A stretch of 64,000 nucleotides of DNA, from the NCBI GenBank assembly GCA_964581385.1, contig CAZOOK010000025.1, positions 32,110 to 96,109 on the forward strand, given 5' to 3'. The position numbers and the translations under genes were made by a program. This document shows positions 25,919 through 35,544 of the stretch, piece by piece; position 1 is the stretch's first letter; every line of letters starts with the position of its first letter. The notes under the pieces are model-generated. The model saw only the letters and a program-made list of their open reading frames with translations, searched no databases and was not told where the DNA came from. This stretch comes from CAZOOK01 sp964581385 (GTDB taxonomy: Bacteria > Pseudomonadota > Gammaproteobacteria > Nevskiales > Nevskiaceae).

Positions 25919-26626
25919 ATGGACGTTCGCCCCGCAATATCGTCACTGGTTGAAGCACCCGCTCGGAAGCGCCAGAGCGGCCGCCTGCCACCCGGCAGTC
26001 CCGTACATGCCGCAAACATGCTGCCTCTCCTGCACACGCTCTATAACGGCACGGCGGTGAAGGAGGGGCGTGTAATCCAAGTCGTCGGCTCGCGGCCCGG
26101 CGAGGGTGTATCGACCATCGTGCGCGGACTCGCCGGCGCCGCCGCTGAAAGCGCAGGTCTACGTGTACTGATCTGTGATATCTCGCCGGCACGGAACGCG
26201 CTGAAGGAATTGGCACTGCCAACGCTTCCAATTTCTCTCTGCGATGCAGCCGCGAAGGGCCTCAATCTATCCGAAGCGATCGTTTGGCTCCAAGGCACCG
26301 CCGCAGCCGCATGCACGCTCGCGGATGAAAGCTGGGACAAGCGGATTGCGGTGAATCTCGACACTTGCCATAACATCCTATCGCTGCTGAGATCGTCATT
26401 CGATCTGGTGCTGCTCGACGCGCCACCGATCGCCAAAAATGCTCTCGGACTTGCGATCACCCGCATTACTGACGGCGTAGTGATCGTCGTCGAATCCGAG
26501 CGCACTCGCGTTCACTCGGTATTGGCGACACGCAGGGTGATTGAAGCGGCCGGAGGGCGTGTCGTCGGCGTCGTCCTTAATAAGCGTCGGCAGCACATAC
26601 CTGCCGGCGTATATCGTCGCCTCTAG
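25919..26626 (+). CDS. Degenerate CpsD/CapB-like ATPase of the polysaccharide locus
   Basis: Position and overall pattern match the cytoplasmic BY-kinase partner of the Wzc/GumC protein (VIQVVGSRPGEG..., VLICDISPARN, FDLVLLDAPPIAKNALGLAITRITDGVVIVVESERT). The Walker A reads GSRPGEGVST (57-66), with Val64 where the nucleotide-binding Lys should be. The Walker A' motif keeps only one Asp and the C-terminus has no tyrosine cluster, just a single YRRL end. It therefore probably lacks kinase activity and may act as a structural or regulatory subunit. 235 residues. Confidence 0.75.
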   Translation: MDVRPAISSLVEAPARKRQSGRLPPGSPVHAANMLPLLHTLYNGTAVKEGRVIQVVGSRPGEGVSTIVRGLAGAAAESAGLRVLICDISPARNALKELALPTLPISLCDAAAKGLNLSEAIVWLQGTAAAACTLADESWDKRIAVNLDTCHNILSLLRSSFDLVLLDAPPIAKNALGLAITRITDGVVIVVESERTRVHSVLATRRVIEAAGGRVVGVVLNKRRQHIPAGVYRRL

Positions 26627-26662
26627 AGCCCCGCCCACGGAAAATTCGAGGCACGAGGCCGC

Positions 26663-27874
26663 ATGCAATTCCGATCCGAAAGCGCAATGGACTCCGGTCG
26701 CATGAACAGTCCGGGCGGGCGTTGGCGACGGGGCGCAATTTGGCTCCGATCCGTTTTTGAGCTGGGCGACTATGCTGCGCGGCACAACAGAGCAATGGAA
26801 GGACTCCGCGGCCTGGCCATATTATTGGTGTTCGCCGTGCACTATTTCACGCTTGCGCGCGAACATGTATCTCCAGAGTCCGTCTCGGCACGACTGGCGA
26901 CGGCACTGTCATCGATCGGCAATATCGGCGTTGATCTGTTCTTCATTCTCAGCGGATTCCTGATTTACGGTTCGCTGATCCGTCGACAGATCCCGTTTCG
27001 TCACTATCTGCAGCGGCGCGTACAACGAATCTATCCAGTATTCCTGGCCGTGTTCGCGTTGTATCTTGCGCTGAGCGCGCTGGTGCCCGCGGAAAGCAAG
27101 CTTCCGGACACGGCATGGCACACTCTCGCCTACATCGGCGCAAATCTTCTACTGCTGCCGGGAGTGTTCAGTATCCGGCCGATGATCACCGTCGCCTGGT
27201 CGCTGAGCTACGAAGTCTGCTTCTATCTATTGATGCCGCTCGCCATCGGCATGCTCGGATTACGCAACTGGCGTCCCGCATCGCGTATCGCACTGCTATC
27301 GCTGACGTGCACGCTGTTGCTGGCCTGTTCGTCGGCGGGGATCTTTCCGCACGTGCGCATGTTGGGCTTCCTGGCCGGCATGATTTTGTGGGAAGCGCTC
27401 GAGCCTCTCGCTCTCGGCAACTCAGCGGCTGACCGCTGGGCCGATCGGACCGCACTTCCGCTGCTCGTCGGGCTGATGTTTACCTTTCCACACCTCGCCT
27501 TCGCGCCAATCAGAACGGTATTAACCGTCTTCTCATTTTCCGTCCTGAGCTGGGCCTGTCTCGCCGGTACGGGCTCATGCGCGCAACTGTTTCGCTGGAG
27601 TCCCCTGCGCTGGCTGGGCAACATGAGCTACTCATACTATCTGGTGCACGGACTCGCATTGAAAGCCTTGTTCTTTGCGTTGTCACACTACGAAGTGCCG
27701 CAATCCCTCGGTAGCAGCTCTGTCTGGTTGCTATGTCCGCTAGCACTCTGCTGGACACTGGCGCTTTCGTTTCCCATGTTCCTGTTCGTGGAACGGCCAT
27801 TCTCGCTCGTGCGCGACTATCCCAAACCAGAATCCCCCATCGCAGCGGGCGCTTCCCTACAACAAGGAGCATGA
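26663..27874 (+). CDS. Acyltransferase 3 family membrane protein
   Basis: A 403-residue protein with about ten membrane segments, of the family that O-acetylates or otherwise acylates polysaccharides. The first helix carries the family motif (MEGLRGLAILLVFAVHYF), followed by NIGVDLFFILSGFLIYGSLIR and RRVQRIYPVFLAVF. The first 45 residues are not conserved, so the true start may be the later ATG near 26798 (MEGLRGL). It is followed by a second member of the same family, suggesting two decorations or two sites. Confidence 0.88.
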   Translation: MQFRSESAMDSGRMNSPGGRWRRGAIWLRSVFELGDYAARHNRAMEGLRGLAILLVFAVHYFTLAREHVSPESVSARLATALSSIGNIGVDLFFILSGFLIYGSLIRRQIPFRHYLQRRVQRIYPVFLAVFALYLALSALVPAESKLPDTAWHTLAYIGANLLLLPGVFSIRPMITVAWSLSYEVCFYLLMPLAIGMLGLRNWRPASRIALLSLTCTLLLACSSAGIFPHVRMLGFLAGMILWEALEPLALGNSAADRWADRTALPLLVGLMFTFPHLAFAPIRTVLTVFSFSVLSWACLAGTGSCAQLFRWSPLRWLGNMSYSYYLVHGLALKALFFALSHYEVPQSLGSSSVWLLCPLALCWTLALSFPMFLFVERPFSLVRDYPKPESPIAAGASLQQGA

Positions 27875-27916
27875 GATGCGCAGCCGTCTCCGCATCATAT
27901 CAATCCGAGCAACACG

Positions 27917-29041
27917 ATGAAGCGCTCGTACAATCACTACGTGCACGGCTTTCGCGGATTTGCCGCGTTCGCCGTGCTCGTGTTCCACATCTTCGCGGCC
28001 AAGGTACTGCCTCATTTTGATTTCATCCTGCCATGGCAAGGTTGGGCGTTTCTGACCGCATCGCTGAAGTACGGCGTGGAGCTGTTTTTCATGATCAGCG
28101 GTTACGTGATTCTTGGCAGCCTGTATCGCCACGCCGCCGTCGGCGAATTCTTCAAGGACCGCTTGCTGCGCATTTATCCAGCGTTCGTCCCGGTGCACAT
28201 TCTGGTCTTCATTGCCGGACCTTTCGTAGGATGGGGGCTGTTTCGCGGAATCAACGTCAACGATTACATCACCGATTTCTTCGCCAACCTGCTTTTTCTG
28301 CCAACGATCTTTCCGCTACCCCTCGCTCATTGGGCGGCATGGTCGCTAAGTTACGAGTGGGTGTTCTACTTCCTGTGCGCGATCACACTGGTAACGCTTC
28401 GGAAAACATCGACGAAGGCACCCGCCATCCTGGCGATCACAGCAGTCGTTGCAGTGTTACTGAATTTCTATCCGCGCGGATTGTTTTTCGTTCCCGGTGT
28501 CGTTGCCTTCGTGTGCGAAGGCTGGATTCTCGATCATCGCCGCTGGTTCGGCTTTCCGCTTGCTGCGCTCGCCGTATTCCTCTGTGCGTGGAGTCTGACC
28601 GGCGTGGATCTCAGTCAGCCGTCGTCGCAAATTGTTCACTGGCTGACGGATAGGCGCATCGTGATGCTGGTCATTGCGTTCGCCGCCGGCCTCCATCTGA
28701 TTGCCGCAGTGATGTGCGGACGCGGCGCACTGGGCTATTTGTTGGCCACGGGCCCGATGCAATTTCTCGGAACGATCAGCTACAGTTTTTACCTGTGGCA
28801 CCCGGTGGTAGTAGTGGTCGCCAAGCGGCTGATCACCCACTATCTTCCGGCTGCGCAATGGCCCGTGCTCGGAGCGCTCGTCTTCACGGTGGTTTGTGTC
28901 ACCGGATCGATCGCCGCCGGCTGGTTAAGCTGGCGATTATTCGAAGTTGGCTTCTCACGCTGGCTGCGCGGATTGTCGTGGCCCAGAACTTACGATCGGC
29001 AGGCGCTGCTGAAGGGTGCTCTCAAACCGGAGAACGGTTGA
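27917..29041 (+). CDS. Acyltransferase 3 family membrane protein (second copy)
   Basis: A 374-residue paralogue-type acyltransferase: YVHGFRGFAAFAVLVFHIF at the N-terminus, then YGVELFFMISGYVILGSLYRH and KDRLLRIYPAFVPVHI. About ten membrane segments. It is only distantly similar to the preceding gene, so it is not a recent duplication. The stop TGA overlaps the start of the next glycosyltransferase by 1 nt, so translation is coupled. Confidence 0.88.
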   Translation: MKRSYNHYVHGFRGFAAFAVLVFHIFAAKVLPHFDFILPWQGWAFLTASLKYGVELFFMISGYVILGSLYRHAAVGEFFKDRLLRIYPAFVPVHILVFIAGPFVGWGLFRGINVNDYITDFFANLLFLPTIFPLPLAHWAAWSLSYEWVFYFLCAITLVTLRKTSTKAPAILAITAVVAVLLNFYPRGLFFVPGVVAFVCEGWILDHRRWFGFPLAALAVFLCAWSLTGVDLSQPSSQIVHWLTDRRIVMLVIAFAAGLHLIAAVMCGRGALGYLLATGPMQFLGTISYSFYLWHPVVVVVAKRLITHYLPAAQWPVLGALVFTVVCVTGSIAAGWLSWRLFEVGFSRWLRGLSWPRTYDRQALLKGALKPENG

Positions 29042-30111
29042 TGAATGTCACCGGAATTTCGCGACGGCCCGGCGGCCAGACGAAAGCCTCTTCGCGACCA
29101 GCTACGGACGCTGTCGGCGACGTGGATGTGATTATCCTGTCCTGGAATCGTATCGACGATACGCTCGCCGCAATCGACAGCGCAGTCGAGCAAGAAGGCG
29201 TATCGCAACGTATTCTGATCGTTGATCAAGGTAGCGATGCGGAAAACATCGAGCGCCTTGAACGATATGTGCACGATATTCCGCGCGTGCAGCTGCGCAA
29301 ACTGGACCACAATGCCGGCGTCGCCGGCGGACGCAATCTCGCCACTGCAATGGGGCAAGCCCCGTATATCGTGGCACTCGACAGCGATGCCGTTTTCGCC
29401 CGCCGAGACGTGCTGGCCCGCGTAGTACGACATATGAATGCATATCCGAATCTGTGCGCGCTGGCATTCCGCATCACCAATTTCTTCACTGGCGAAAATG
29501 ACGTGACGTCATGGGACTATCCGTCCAACCGGCGGCCCGACACCCGCTTTCCGGCGACGCGGTTCATCGGCGCCGGTCACGCCATCCGCCGCGAAGTGTT
29601 CGAAGCAGTGAGCGGCTATGATCCGGCCCTGTTTTTCTGCGGCGAGGAAGTCGATCTGTGCTACCGCATGCTCAATACCGGCGCCCGCATCGAGTATTTC
29701 GCCGATGCCGAAATCCGGCATAAAATCTCGCCCGAGCATCGGGTGCATTGGGGCAAGGGACGTTTTTTCCACACGGTTCGCAACGCGCTGTACACGATGT
29801 ACAAATTCAACATGCCCGCGCGGCGCCTATTAACCGCTGCTACTGCATTCATGGCCAAGGGCATTGCCAACGGCATTCCGCTGGAAGCCGCGCATGGGAT
29901 CCGCGAAGCACTGCGCATGTGCGCGACTTTCGACCGTGACACGCGCGACAAGAGTGCATATCAACTCAGTACAGAGACCTGGGAACACATTTACGCGCTC
30001 GAATCGAACCGGCGCGAAAGCATTCGGGCAAAGATCATCCGTCAGCTACGACCGCTGCCACATCAGCGCGAGGCGGCCACGCGCCGCGTCAGCGCGCGGT
30101 CACAACATTAG
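29041..30111 (+). CDS. Glycosyltransferase family 2
   Basis: A 356-residue GT-A fold enzyme: VDVIILSWNRIDDTLAAIDS opening (about 28-47), the VAGGRNLAT loop, and the metal-binding DSD in IVALDSDAVFAR (about 112-123). Later ETWEHIYAL and a basic C-terminus have no membrane segment, so it is cytoplasmic or peripheral. Donor and acceptor sugars cannot be told. It is the last gene of the first plus-strand arm; its final codons overlap the 3' end of the convergent flippase gene by 12 nt. Confidence 0.9.
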   Translation: MNVTGISRRPGGQTKASSRPATDAVGDVDVIILSWNRIDDTLAAIDSAVEQEGVSQRILIVDQGSDAENIERLERYVHDIPRVQLRKLDHNAGVAGGRNLATAMGQAPYIVALDSDAVFARRDVLARVVRHMNAYPNLCALAFRITNFFTGENDVTSWDYPSNRRPDTRFPATRFIGAGHAIRREVFEAVSGYDPALFFCGEEVDLCYRMLNTGARIEYFADAEIRHKISPEHRVHWGKGRFFHTVRNALYTMYKFNMPARRLLTAATAFMAKGIANGIPLEAAHGIREALRMCATFDRDTRDKSAYQLSTETWEHIYALESNRRESIRAKIIRQLRPLPHQREAATRRVSARSQH

Positions 30112-31614
30112 CGGCTTTTCCCGCATGCGTCGCAGCATTCGGAACACTTCGCGTAGCTGCCGTTTCGCGAAAATCATCATGAAGCCTGAATAAAGGACAA
30201 TTCCGATCGGGATATTCACAAGCAGAATGCGCATTGCACTGCTTCCGTTAGGAATGCCGCGATTCAGCAGATATAGCGACCCTGCCATGCAAATGGCGGC
30301 CAGTGTCGGTGGCAATAGCCGCTGAAGCACGACGCGCGCGTCGATGCCAACATGTCTGGATGTAAGGAGCAAAGCGTAGGGCAGCACTGAGAATGCGCGC
30401 ACGACTTGCGCGATCGCCACCGCCGCCGCACCGAACGGTGCCGCAACGAGAGAGAAAGCGACGCTGGTAACGAGTTGCACAACGCTGAAGCGGAAGACCT
30501 CGCCGGCCGCTCCCCGCGCAACCAGCGCCGGCCAGACGAAGACGTTCACGCACACCGGCACGCCGAGCAGACATAGAATCGAGAGGATTGGAGCACTCGC
30601 CGCCCAGTCCACACCAAAGATGACACGGATCGCAGGTGCGGCAAGGACGGCTAAGCCAAAGAACGCAGCGATCGCCACCACCGACACCATGCTGGTCATG
30701 CGCGCGTATAGCGTAGTGAAGCGCAGACGATCGGTCTGCACTGCGGAAAGGCCGGCAAGGGCAACCTGCGAAAGCGGCGATACCAGAAACTGGTTGACGA
30801 CGTCATAGAGCCGATAGGCAACCCGATAATACCCGACAGCGGCACTACTCATAGCCGCGCCGATGATAAGCAGCGATACCGACGAAGTCAGTTGCAACAG
30901 CAGATTGCCGACACTCAGTTTGGCGCCGAAACCAAGCAGCGCACGCATTTCGGTACGATCAATGCTGATCCCCGGCACCCAGCGCGTCGCCATCCAAAGC
31001 GATATCGTCGACACCGCGAGGGCCACCAGTCTTTGCGCAACCAGCGCCCAGATACCATGACCTGATTCGGACAGCGCCAATGCCGCGCCGCCGCCGATCA
31101 GCGTAGCCGCCATCGAGCGCGCGGACAGCGCACGGAAGCGCAATCCACGATTCAGGCGCGCCTGATGGACAGCGCCCAGTGCAGTCAACAAAAAGCTGCC
31201 GGACAGCACGCACAGTACGGGAACCAGCACGGGTGCCGCATATATCGCTGCTATCGGCACGGATAGAAGGCATAGACCTGTCGTCATCGCCGTCGCGATG
31301 GCAATATTGACCCAGAAAGCCGTATTGAATGTCTCCGGCCGTGGCGACGGATGACGCACGATCGCTTCCGGCAACCCGCCCTGCGTGAGAATCAGCGTCA
31401 GATCGACAAATACACCGGCAAGTGTCACCACACCGACATCGGACGGCGCCAGGTGGCGAACGACGAGAACAAATACGGCAAAAGCCACCAGTCGTTCCGC
31501 GAGAACGGCGAGGAAGGCCCACGCCGCGCCGGACGCAATTTTGCGCTCAAGGCCGGCGACCACCGGCTCCGGAATCGGCGCAGGGGCGAGTTCGGGAATC
31601 GCGGTCGAACTCAC
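30100..31614 (-). CDS. Polysaccharide flippase (Wzx-like, MOP superfamily)
   Basis: A 504-residue protein with about twelve to fourteen membrane segments and the MviN/polysaccharide-synthase pattern (ASGAAWAFLAVLAERLVAF..., LAPSDVGVVTLAGVF, then RLNRGLRFRAL). It should flip the lipid-linked repeat unit to the periplasm. The start ATG overlaps the stop of the pyruvyltransferase-family gene by 4 nt. It is the last gene of the minus-strand arm and meets the plus-strand glycosyltransferase tail to tail. Confidence 0.9.
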   Translation of the reverse strand: MSSTAIPELAPAPIPEPVVAGLERKIASGAAWAFLAVLAERLVAFAVFVLVVRHLAPSDVGVVTLAGVFVDLTLILTQGGLPEAIVRHPSPRPETFNTAFWVNIAIATAMTTGLCLLSVPIAAIYAAPVLVPVLCVLSGSFLLTALGAVHQARLNRGLRFRALSARSMAATLIGGGAALALSESGHGIWALVAQRLVALAVSTISLWMATRWVPGISIDRTEMRALLGFGAKLSVGNLLLQLTSSVSLLIIGAAMSSAAVGYYRVAYRLYDVVNQFLVSPLSQVALAGLSAVQTDRLRFTTLYARMTSMVSVVAIAAFFGLAVLAAPAIRVIFGVDWAASAPILSILCLLGVPVCVNVFVWPALVARGAAGEVFRFSVVQLVTSVAFSLVAAPFGAAAVAIAQVVRAFSVLPYALLLTSRHVGIDARVVLQRLLPPTLAAICMAGSLYLLNRGIPNGSSAMRILLVNIPIGIVLYSGFMMIFAKRQLREVFRMLRRMREKPLML

Positions 31615-32594
31615 ATAGCCGCCGCGATCTCGGCAAGCGAGCCGGCCTTATCGACGTTGAATTGATCGCGCCACTGCTCGATTGCCTGCCATGGCAGATG
31701 AACTTCTGTGATCTCCTCGCCTTCTATCCAGCTTTCCACCGCGGTGAGTTCTGCACGTGGCAGCATCGGCAATCCGGTGTCACGATGGATTTCCACGCCG
31801 CGATTGTCCACGCCAAGCACCAGCGTGCGCCGCCCCATCTGCAGCGCGCGAATACCGCCGTGAAGACGCGTTCCAACGTAATCGATGTCACCGTCGGCGA
31901 GCAGAGAGGTATAGCCTTGCAAGGTCGGTTTGACGACATCGATTCCAGAACAATCGAATTGCCGAAAGTAATCGTAGTCCTCGCGCATTTGTGCAAAGAA
32001 ATGAACGCGCCGGTAATGTTTCTTCAACACATCGATCAGTTCGCGGTCGGCGCGCGGATCGGGGCGCCACGCGGTAAGTGTAAACACCGCCGCCCCAGCC
32101 CGTCGGCTCGGAATACCCAGGCAATGCGGCCGCGTCAGATTCCACATCGTAGGGCACGCGGTGTTGATACAGCGGATGCCAATCTGCGACAGCCTGCGCT
32201 CGGTATAAGTGTCCCGCACCGAATGGACAACACTACTGTCGAGCATCGTCCGCAACAGTAGTCGGGTGGGGAGATTGGCGGCGCGCGAATAGTCGTTCCA
32301 TCCCACGCCGAGACAGATCGCGCGATTCAGCGCCAACGTGTCGAGCCATCGCATACGCCACTGCGAATTCCTGCCGATCTGCGACGACAACAAATTTGAA
32401 CCGCCCACGAAGCAGTAGTCGCTGCGCTTTAGAAACGCGCGAGTGCGATATGAAAGCAGTTCGTGACTGGGCACGTGGTAGTAATAAGCGTCAGGGAATA
32501 GAGAGAAGACAATATTCTTGACGGCATCCATGATGACTTCGTCACCGAGGTTGTCGGAGCTGAGGCTGGTATCTATGAGCGTGATGGTTTGCAT
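31611..32594 (-). CDS. Polysaccharide pyruvyltransferase family protein
   Basis: A 327-residue protein of the CsaB/WcaK-type pyruvyltransferase family: ITLIDTSLSSDNLGDEVIMDAV near the N-terminus (about 4-25) and VGTRLHGGIRALQMGRRTLVLGVDNRGVEI near the C-terminus, where the RxHG block is diagnostic. It likely adds a ketal-linked pyruvate, which would give the polymer negative charge. The ATG at 32594 is preferred over 32642, which would overlap the upstream gene; the gap is then 10 nt. Confidence 0.85.
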   Translation of the reverse strand: MQTITLIDTSLSSDNLGDEVIMDAVKNIVFSLFPDAYYYHVPSHELLSYRTRAFLKRSDYCFVGGSNLLSSQIGRNSQWRMRWLDTLALNRAICLGVGWNDYSRAANLPTRLLLRTMLDSSVVHSVRDTYTERRLSQIGIRCINTACPTMWNLTRPHCLGIPSRRAGAAVFTLTAWRPDPRADRELIDVLKKHYRRVHFFAQMREDYDYFRQFDCSGIDVVKPTLQGYTSLLADGDIDYVGTRLHGGIRALQMGRRTLVLGVDNRGVEIHRDTGLPMLPRAELTAVESWIEGEEITEVHLPWQAIEQWRDQFNVDKAGSLAEIAAAM

Positions 32595-32604
32595 GCGTTC
32601 AATC

Positions 32605-33369
32605 TCAGGAAAGAGCGGCGATCTGCCGCTGATGGCGCACATACGCGCGCATACCGAGGCTCGCCCAGCGTGGACTGACGCGCGCCGACGTTCTCAACAT
32701 CAAACGCGACAGCTTTGCGGAGATATTATCGCCTTTCGCCCAGGTGTTGTCCCAATGATGAATCGCATAGGTATCCGGAGTGACGCATCGCTCCGAAAAC
32801 GGCTCAGACCACGTATATGGATAGAACCAGCGTGTCGGATACAGCGTCACATCGTGGATCTTCTGTGGCGACTCGCTGTATGTAGATAATCCCTCAGCGA
32901 TGAGCATCCGAGTGATCAGGCCCGGCCCGGAAAACGAACCAACATTTTTCCAACCCCTCATCTTTTCGACGAAGTATCGGTGCAAACACTCGATGAACCA
33001 ATGGCCAGGCTCGGCACCCAGAACCGCGCCATTGACCCAGTCTGGATTCCGTTCGCGTACCTGGAATCCTGCGAAACAGCTGTTTTCGAGCAGGCCATCA
33101 AGGGGCTGCCGCAGCTCTACATCGGTGTCGAGATATATCCCCCCCTGCTGTAGCAGTACCCACATGCGCACGAAATCGGAAATGCGATTCCATGCCTTCA
33201 TGCAGTAGGCCGATTGTACGAACTCAAAAGAGAAGTCGATATTGTCCTCGTTCCACAACACAATGTCATAACTGGGATTGAGGCGTCGCCAGCCATCCAC
33301 CAGGCGCTGGACCCGATCAGGAATCGCTTTAGGCCCCACCCAAACGTAATGTAGTTTCCTCGGGATCAC
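32605..33369 (-). CDS. Glycosyltransferase with DXD sugar-binding motif (OCH1/Gly_transf_sug type)
   Basis: A 254-residue enzyme: IPRKLHYVWVGPKAIPDRVQ at the start, LWNEDNIDF, SDFVRMWVLLQQGGIYLDTDVELRQPLDGL with the metal-binding DTD, and a late YAIHHWDNTW. This matches the capsular/mannosyltransferase Gly_transf_sug family. The start is GTG at 33369: AAGGAG lies 7 nt upstream and the GTG overlaps the preceding stop (GTGA). A longer frame to 33498 would overlap the neighbour and lacks conservation. Confidence 0.88.
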   Translation of the reverse strand: MIPRKLHYVWVGPKAIPDRVQRLVDGWRRLNPSYDIVLWNEDNIDFSFEFVQSAYCMKAWNRISDFVRMWVLLQQGGIYLDTDVELRQPLDGLLENSCFAGFQVRERNPDWVNGAVLGAEPGHWFIECLHRYFVEKMRGWKNVGSFSGPGLITRMLIAEGLSTYSESPQKIHDVTLYPTRWFYPYTWSEPFSERCVTPDTYAIHHWDNTWAKGDNISAKLSRLMLRTSARVSPRWASLGMRAYVRHQRQIAALS

Positions 33370-34295
33370 GACGCAGCTCCTTCTTTGGAGAGGCCGGCGG
33401 CGCGCATCGATAGCACACCCATCGCCGCGCGGTATAAAGACGGACGCAGGATTTCCCGATAAAGCGCAAATACCGAAAATGCGGAAATTGCCATCCATCG
33501 CGGCGCCAACAAGCCGATACGTGCGGCGTACTGCCGATAAAATTTTGCGAAGAAATAATTCGTGTAGTAAATCGACCAGTAGATGCGCTTAAATCGCTGC
33601 GTGCGCTGTCCCCCGGTGCGCACTTGCGACAATGGCAGATGAAAGCTGTGACAGGCATTCGTCATATAGATATCGAATCCGTTGACGAACAGATTCATTT
33701 GATAATCGGTTTCCTCACGATACCCATTACCGCGCGCATAGTGCGCGTCGAAGGGGTACCGCAAAAGCAGTTCGCGACGCGTCAGAATGATCGCGTTGGT
33801 AATTGGAATGCCAAGATCGCCTTCGAATTTCGCACCGTTGATGTACTCGCAGATGAGCGGACGAAACGGGCGCGCGGCGCGCAAACCGCTGCCAAAGCGC
33901 TGCAGCGCCTGCACCGGGGTCTCACCGGCCATTAGATAGATACGTCGGCCTGAGATGGCTCCAGCCTCAAGGTGCCGAAGCTTATCCAGCAAAATGCGGG
34001 CATACCCGGCTTCTAGGTACTCGTCGTCGTCGCAAAACAGAATGAAATCATTTGTACTTTCCGCGACACCGATGTTGCGCGACTGGGAAGCTCCCAGCCG
34101 CTTGCTATTGCGAAGGAATCGCACAATTTTCTGTGGGTAGCGGCGGGCCAATTCGTTAATAACGGCGTGAGTGTCGTCGTCTCCCGCATCGCTGACGAAA
34201 ATCAGTTCATTGACGTCGTCCTGTTCGAAGTAACTCGGCGCGACCAGACGCAGTGTGTGCCCGCGATTTCTCGTTGGTACGATCAATGTGATCAT
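33366..34295 (-). CDS. Glycosyltransferase family 2
   Basis: A 309-residue GT-A enzyme: MITLIVPTRNRGHTLRLVAPS opening in part, LGASQSRNIGVAEST, then the acidic FCDDDEYLEAGY metal site (about 87-98). The ATG at 34295 has GGAG six nucleotides upstream; ATGs at 34307 and 34394 are alternatives. It lies 55 nt after the GT4 gene and overlaps the next gene by 4 nt. Acceptor and donor are unknown. Confidence 0.88.
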   Translation of the reverse strand: MITLIVPTRNRGHTLRLVAPSYFEQDDVNELIFVSDAGDDDTHAVINELARRYPQKIVRFLRNSKRLGASQSRNIGVAESTNDFILFCDDDEYLEAGYARILLDKLRHLEAGAISGRRIYLMAGETPVQALQRFGSGLRAARPFRPLICEYINGAKFEGDLGIPITNAIILTRRELLLRYPFDAHYARGNGYREETDYQMNLFVNGFDIYMTNACHSFHLPLSQVRTGGQRTQRFKRIYWSIYYTNYFFAKFYRQYAARIGLLAPRWMAISAFSVFALYREILRPSLYRAAMGVLSMRAAGLSKEGAAS

Positions 34296-34350
34296 GCAGC
34301 GCTCCATCCATTTTCCCTGGGCAACGCCCACAAGCCGAAGGTGCGAAACT

Positions 34351-35544
34351 TCACTGACCCACTCCAAGCGGAATCGGCGATTGTCGAAGGGCAATCACTT
34401 CACCATAAAGCCGGACAGTTTTATTTGCGATTTCGTGCCAGTCGGGAATCGAAGCGCGTAATGCAAGCACACGCTTTCCCATGTGCACGCGCAACGCCGG
34501 ATCAGCGATAAGCTCAGACAAGGCGGCTGCCAGAGCTTGCCAATCTTCAACTGGAACCAGGCGTCCATGCTCGCCGTCCTGCAACAGTTCGGCGAACAAG
34601 CCGATGCGCGATGCCACAATCGGCAGGCCTGCGGACAAAGCCATCATCAATACACCCGACGCATCGATCTCCCGATACGGCATGACCATAATGTCTGCCC
34701 TCGCAAGAATGCCGGGAATTTCCTGATCGTCGACGAAGCGTAGATCGAATTCGACATTCCGTTCTATCCCGGTGCTCTTCGCGAAATTGATAAGAGGAGC
34801 CATATCCATGTACGGAGCACCAACGACACGCACTTTGCATCGGCGCATGATCTCTGGCGGCAGCGAAGCGATCGCCTGCAGTAATACGTCCAACCCCTTA
34901 TAAGGTTTAATCTTACCGAATAGCAGAATTCGGACAATATCCTCGTCGTCGCGTTCCCGGAAAGTATCTCGATGCGGTACCGCGATATCTCCGCCAAGCA
35001 GGCCATGAGGAATGACACTTACGCACCGCGCATCGACGCCATACGACTCCACACGCTGTGCGGCGGCACGCGTGTGAACGATAAGATGATCGAAGCGAGG
35101 CAATATGCGAGTCGCCCCCCACCGCTGCACCAGCGATCGCGGATTATTGTTGAATGGCGCTGAATCGTGAACCGTCAGTATTGTTGGCGCAATGCGGCGC
35201 AGGGCCGCAACGAACCATCGATCCATCGCGGGCAGTGGCGTCCACTGAAAATGGATGACATCCGGCGGATCCGATCGCAATACCCGCAACAACGCCAGCA
35301 TCGAAACAAAATGGTTCAAGCCCTTAAATATCAGGAAAATCGATCGCGGCAGACGTCCGATCCAGTCGGAATCCAGCGCCCGATAGAAGTGGCGCTGCAG
35401 CATTTCGCCGGCGACGCCACCGCCGGCTCCCTCTAAAGCTCTTCCATAAATAGTCACGTCGTTGCCCGCGCTGCGCAATGCCAGAGCTAGTTCGGCATCG
35501 TAGGGCCAGGTAAAAAGCGACGGATCAATCAACGCTATGCGCAT
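34351..35544 (-). CDS. Glycosyltransferase family 4
   Basis: A 397-residue GT-B enzyme (retaining). The C-terminal half has IVRILLFGKIKPYKGLDVLLQAI, ADIMVMPYREIDASGVLMMALSAGLPIVASRIG and ELLQDGEHGRLVPVED, the nucleotide-sugar-binding region. N-terminal MRIALIDPSLFTWPYDAELALAL fits the acceptor half. The ATG at 35544 (GGAG about 10 nt upstream) is chosen; the open frame extends to 35610 without conservation. It overlaps the polymerase gene by 10 nt. Confidence 0.9.
   Translation of the reverse strand: MRIALIDPSLFTWPYDAELALALRSAGNDVTIYGRALEGAGGGVAGEMLQRHFYRALDSDWIGRLPRSIFLIFKGLNHFVSMLALLRVLRSDPPDVIHFQWTPLPAMDRWFVAALRRIAPTILTVHDSAPFNNNPRSLVQRWGATRILPRFDHLIVHTRAAAQRVESYGVDARCVSVIPHGLLGGDIAVPHRDTFRERDDEDIVRILLFGKIKPYKGLDVLLQAIASLPPEIMRRCKVRVVGAPYMDMAPLINFAKSTGIERNVEFDLRFVDDQEIPGILARADIMVMPYREIDASGVLMMALSAGLPIVASRIGLFAELLQDGEHGRLVPVEDWQALAAALSELIADPALRVHMGKRVLALRASIPDWHEIANKTVRLYGEVIALRQSPIPLGVGQ

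Noticed and set aside
30100..30111. 12-nt overlap of convergent genes considered as an annotation error
   Set aside because: Both reading frames are well conserved to their ends, so a true tail overlap is likely.
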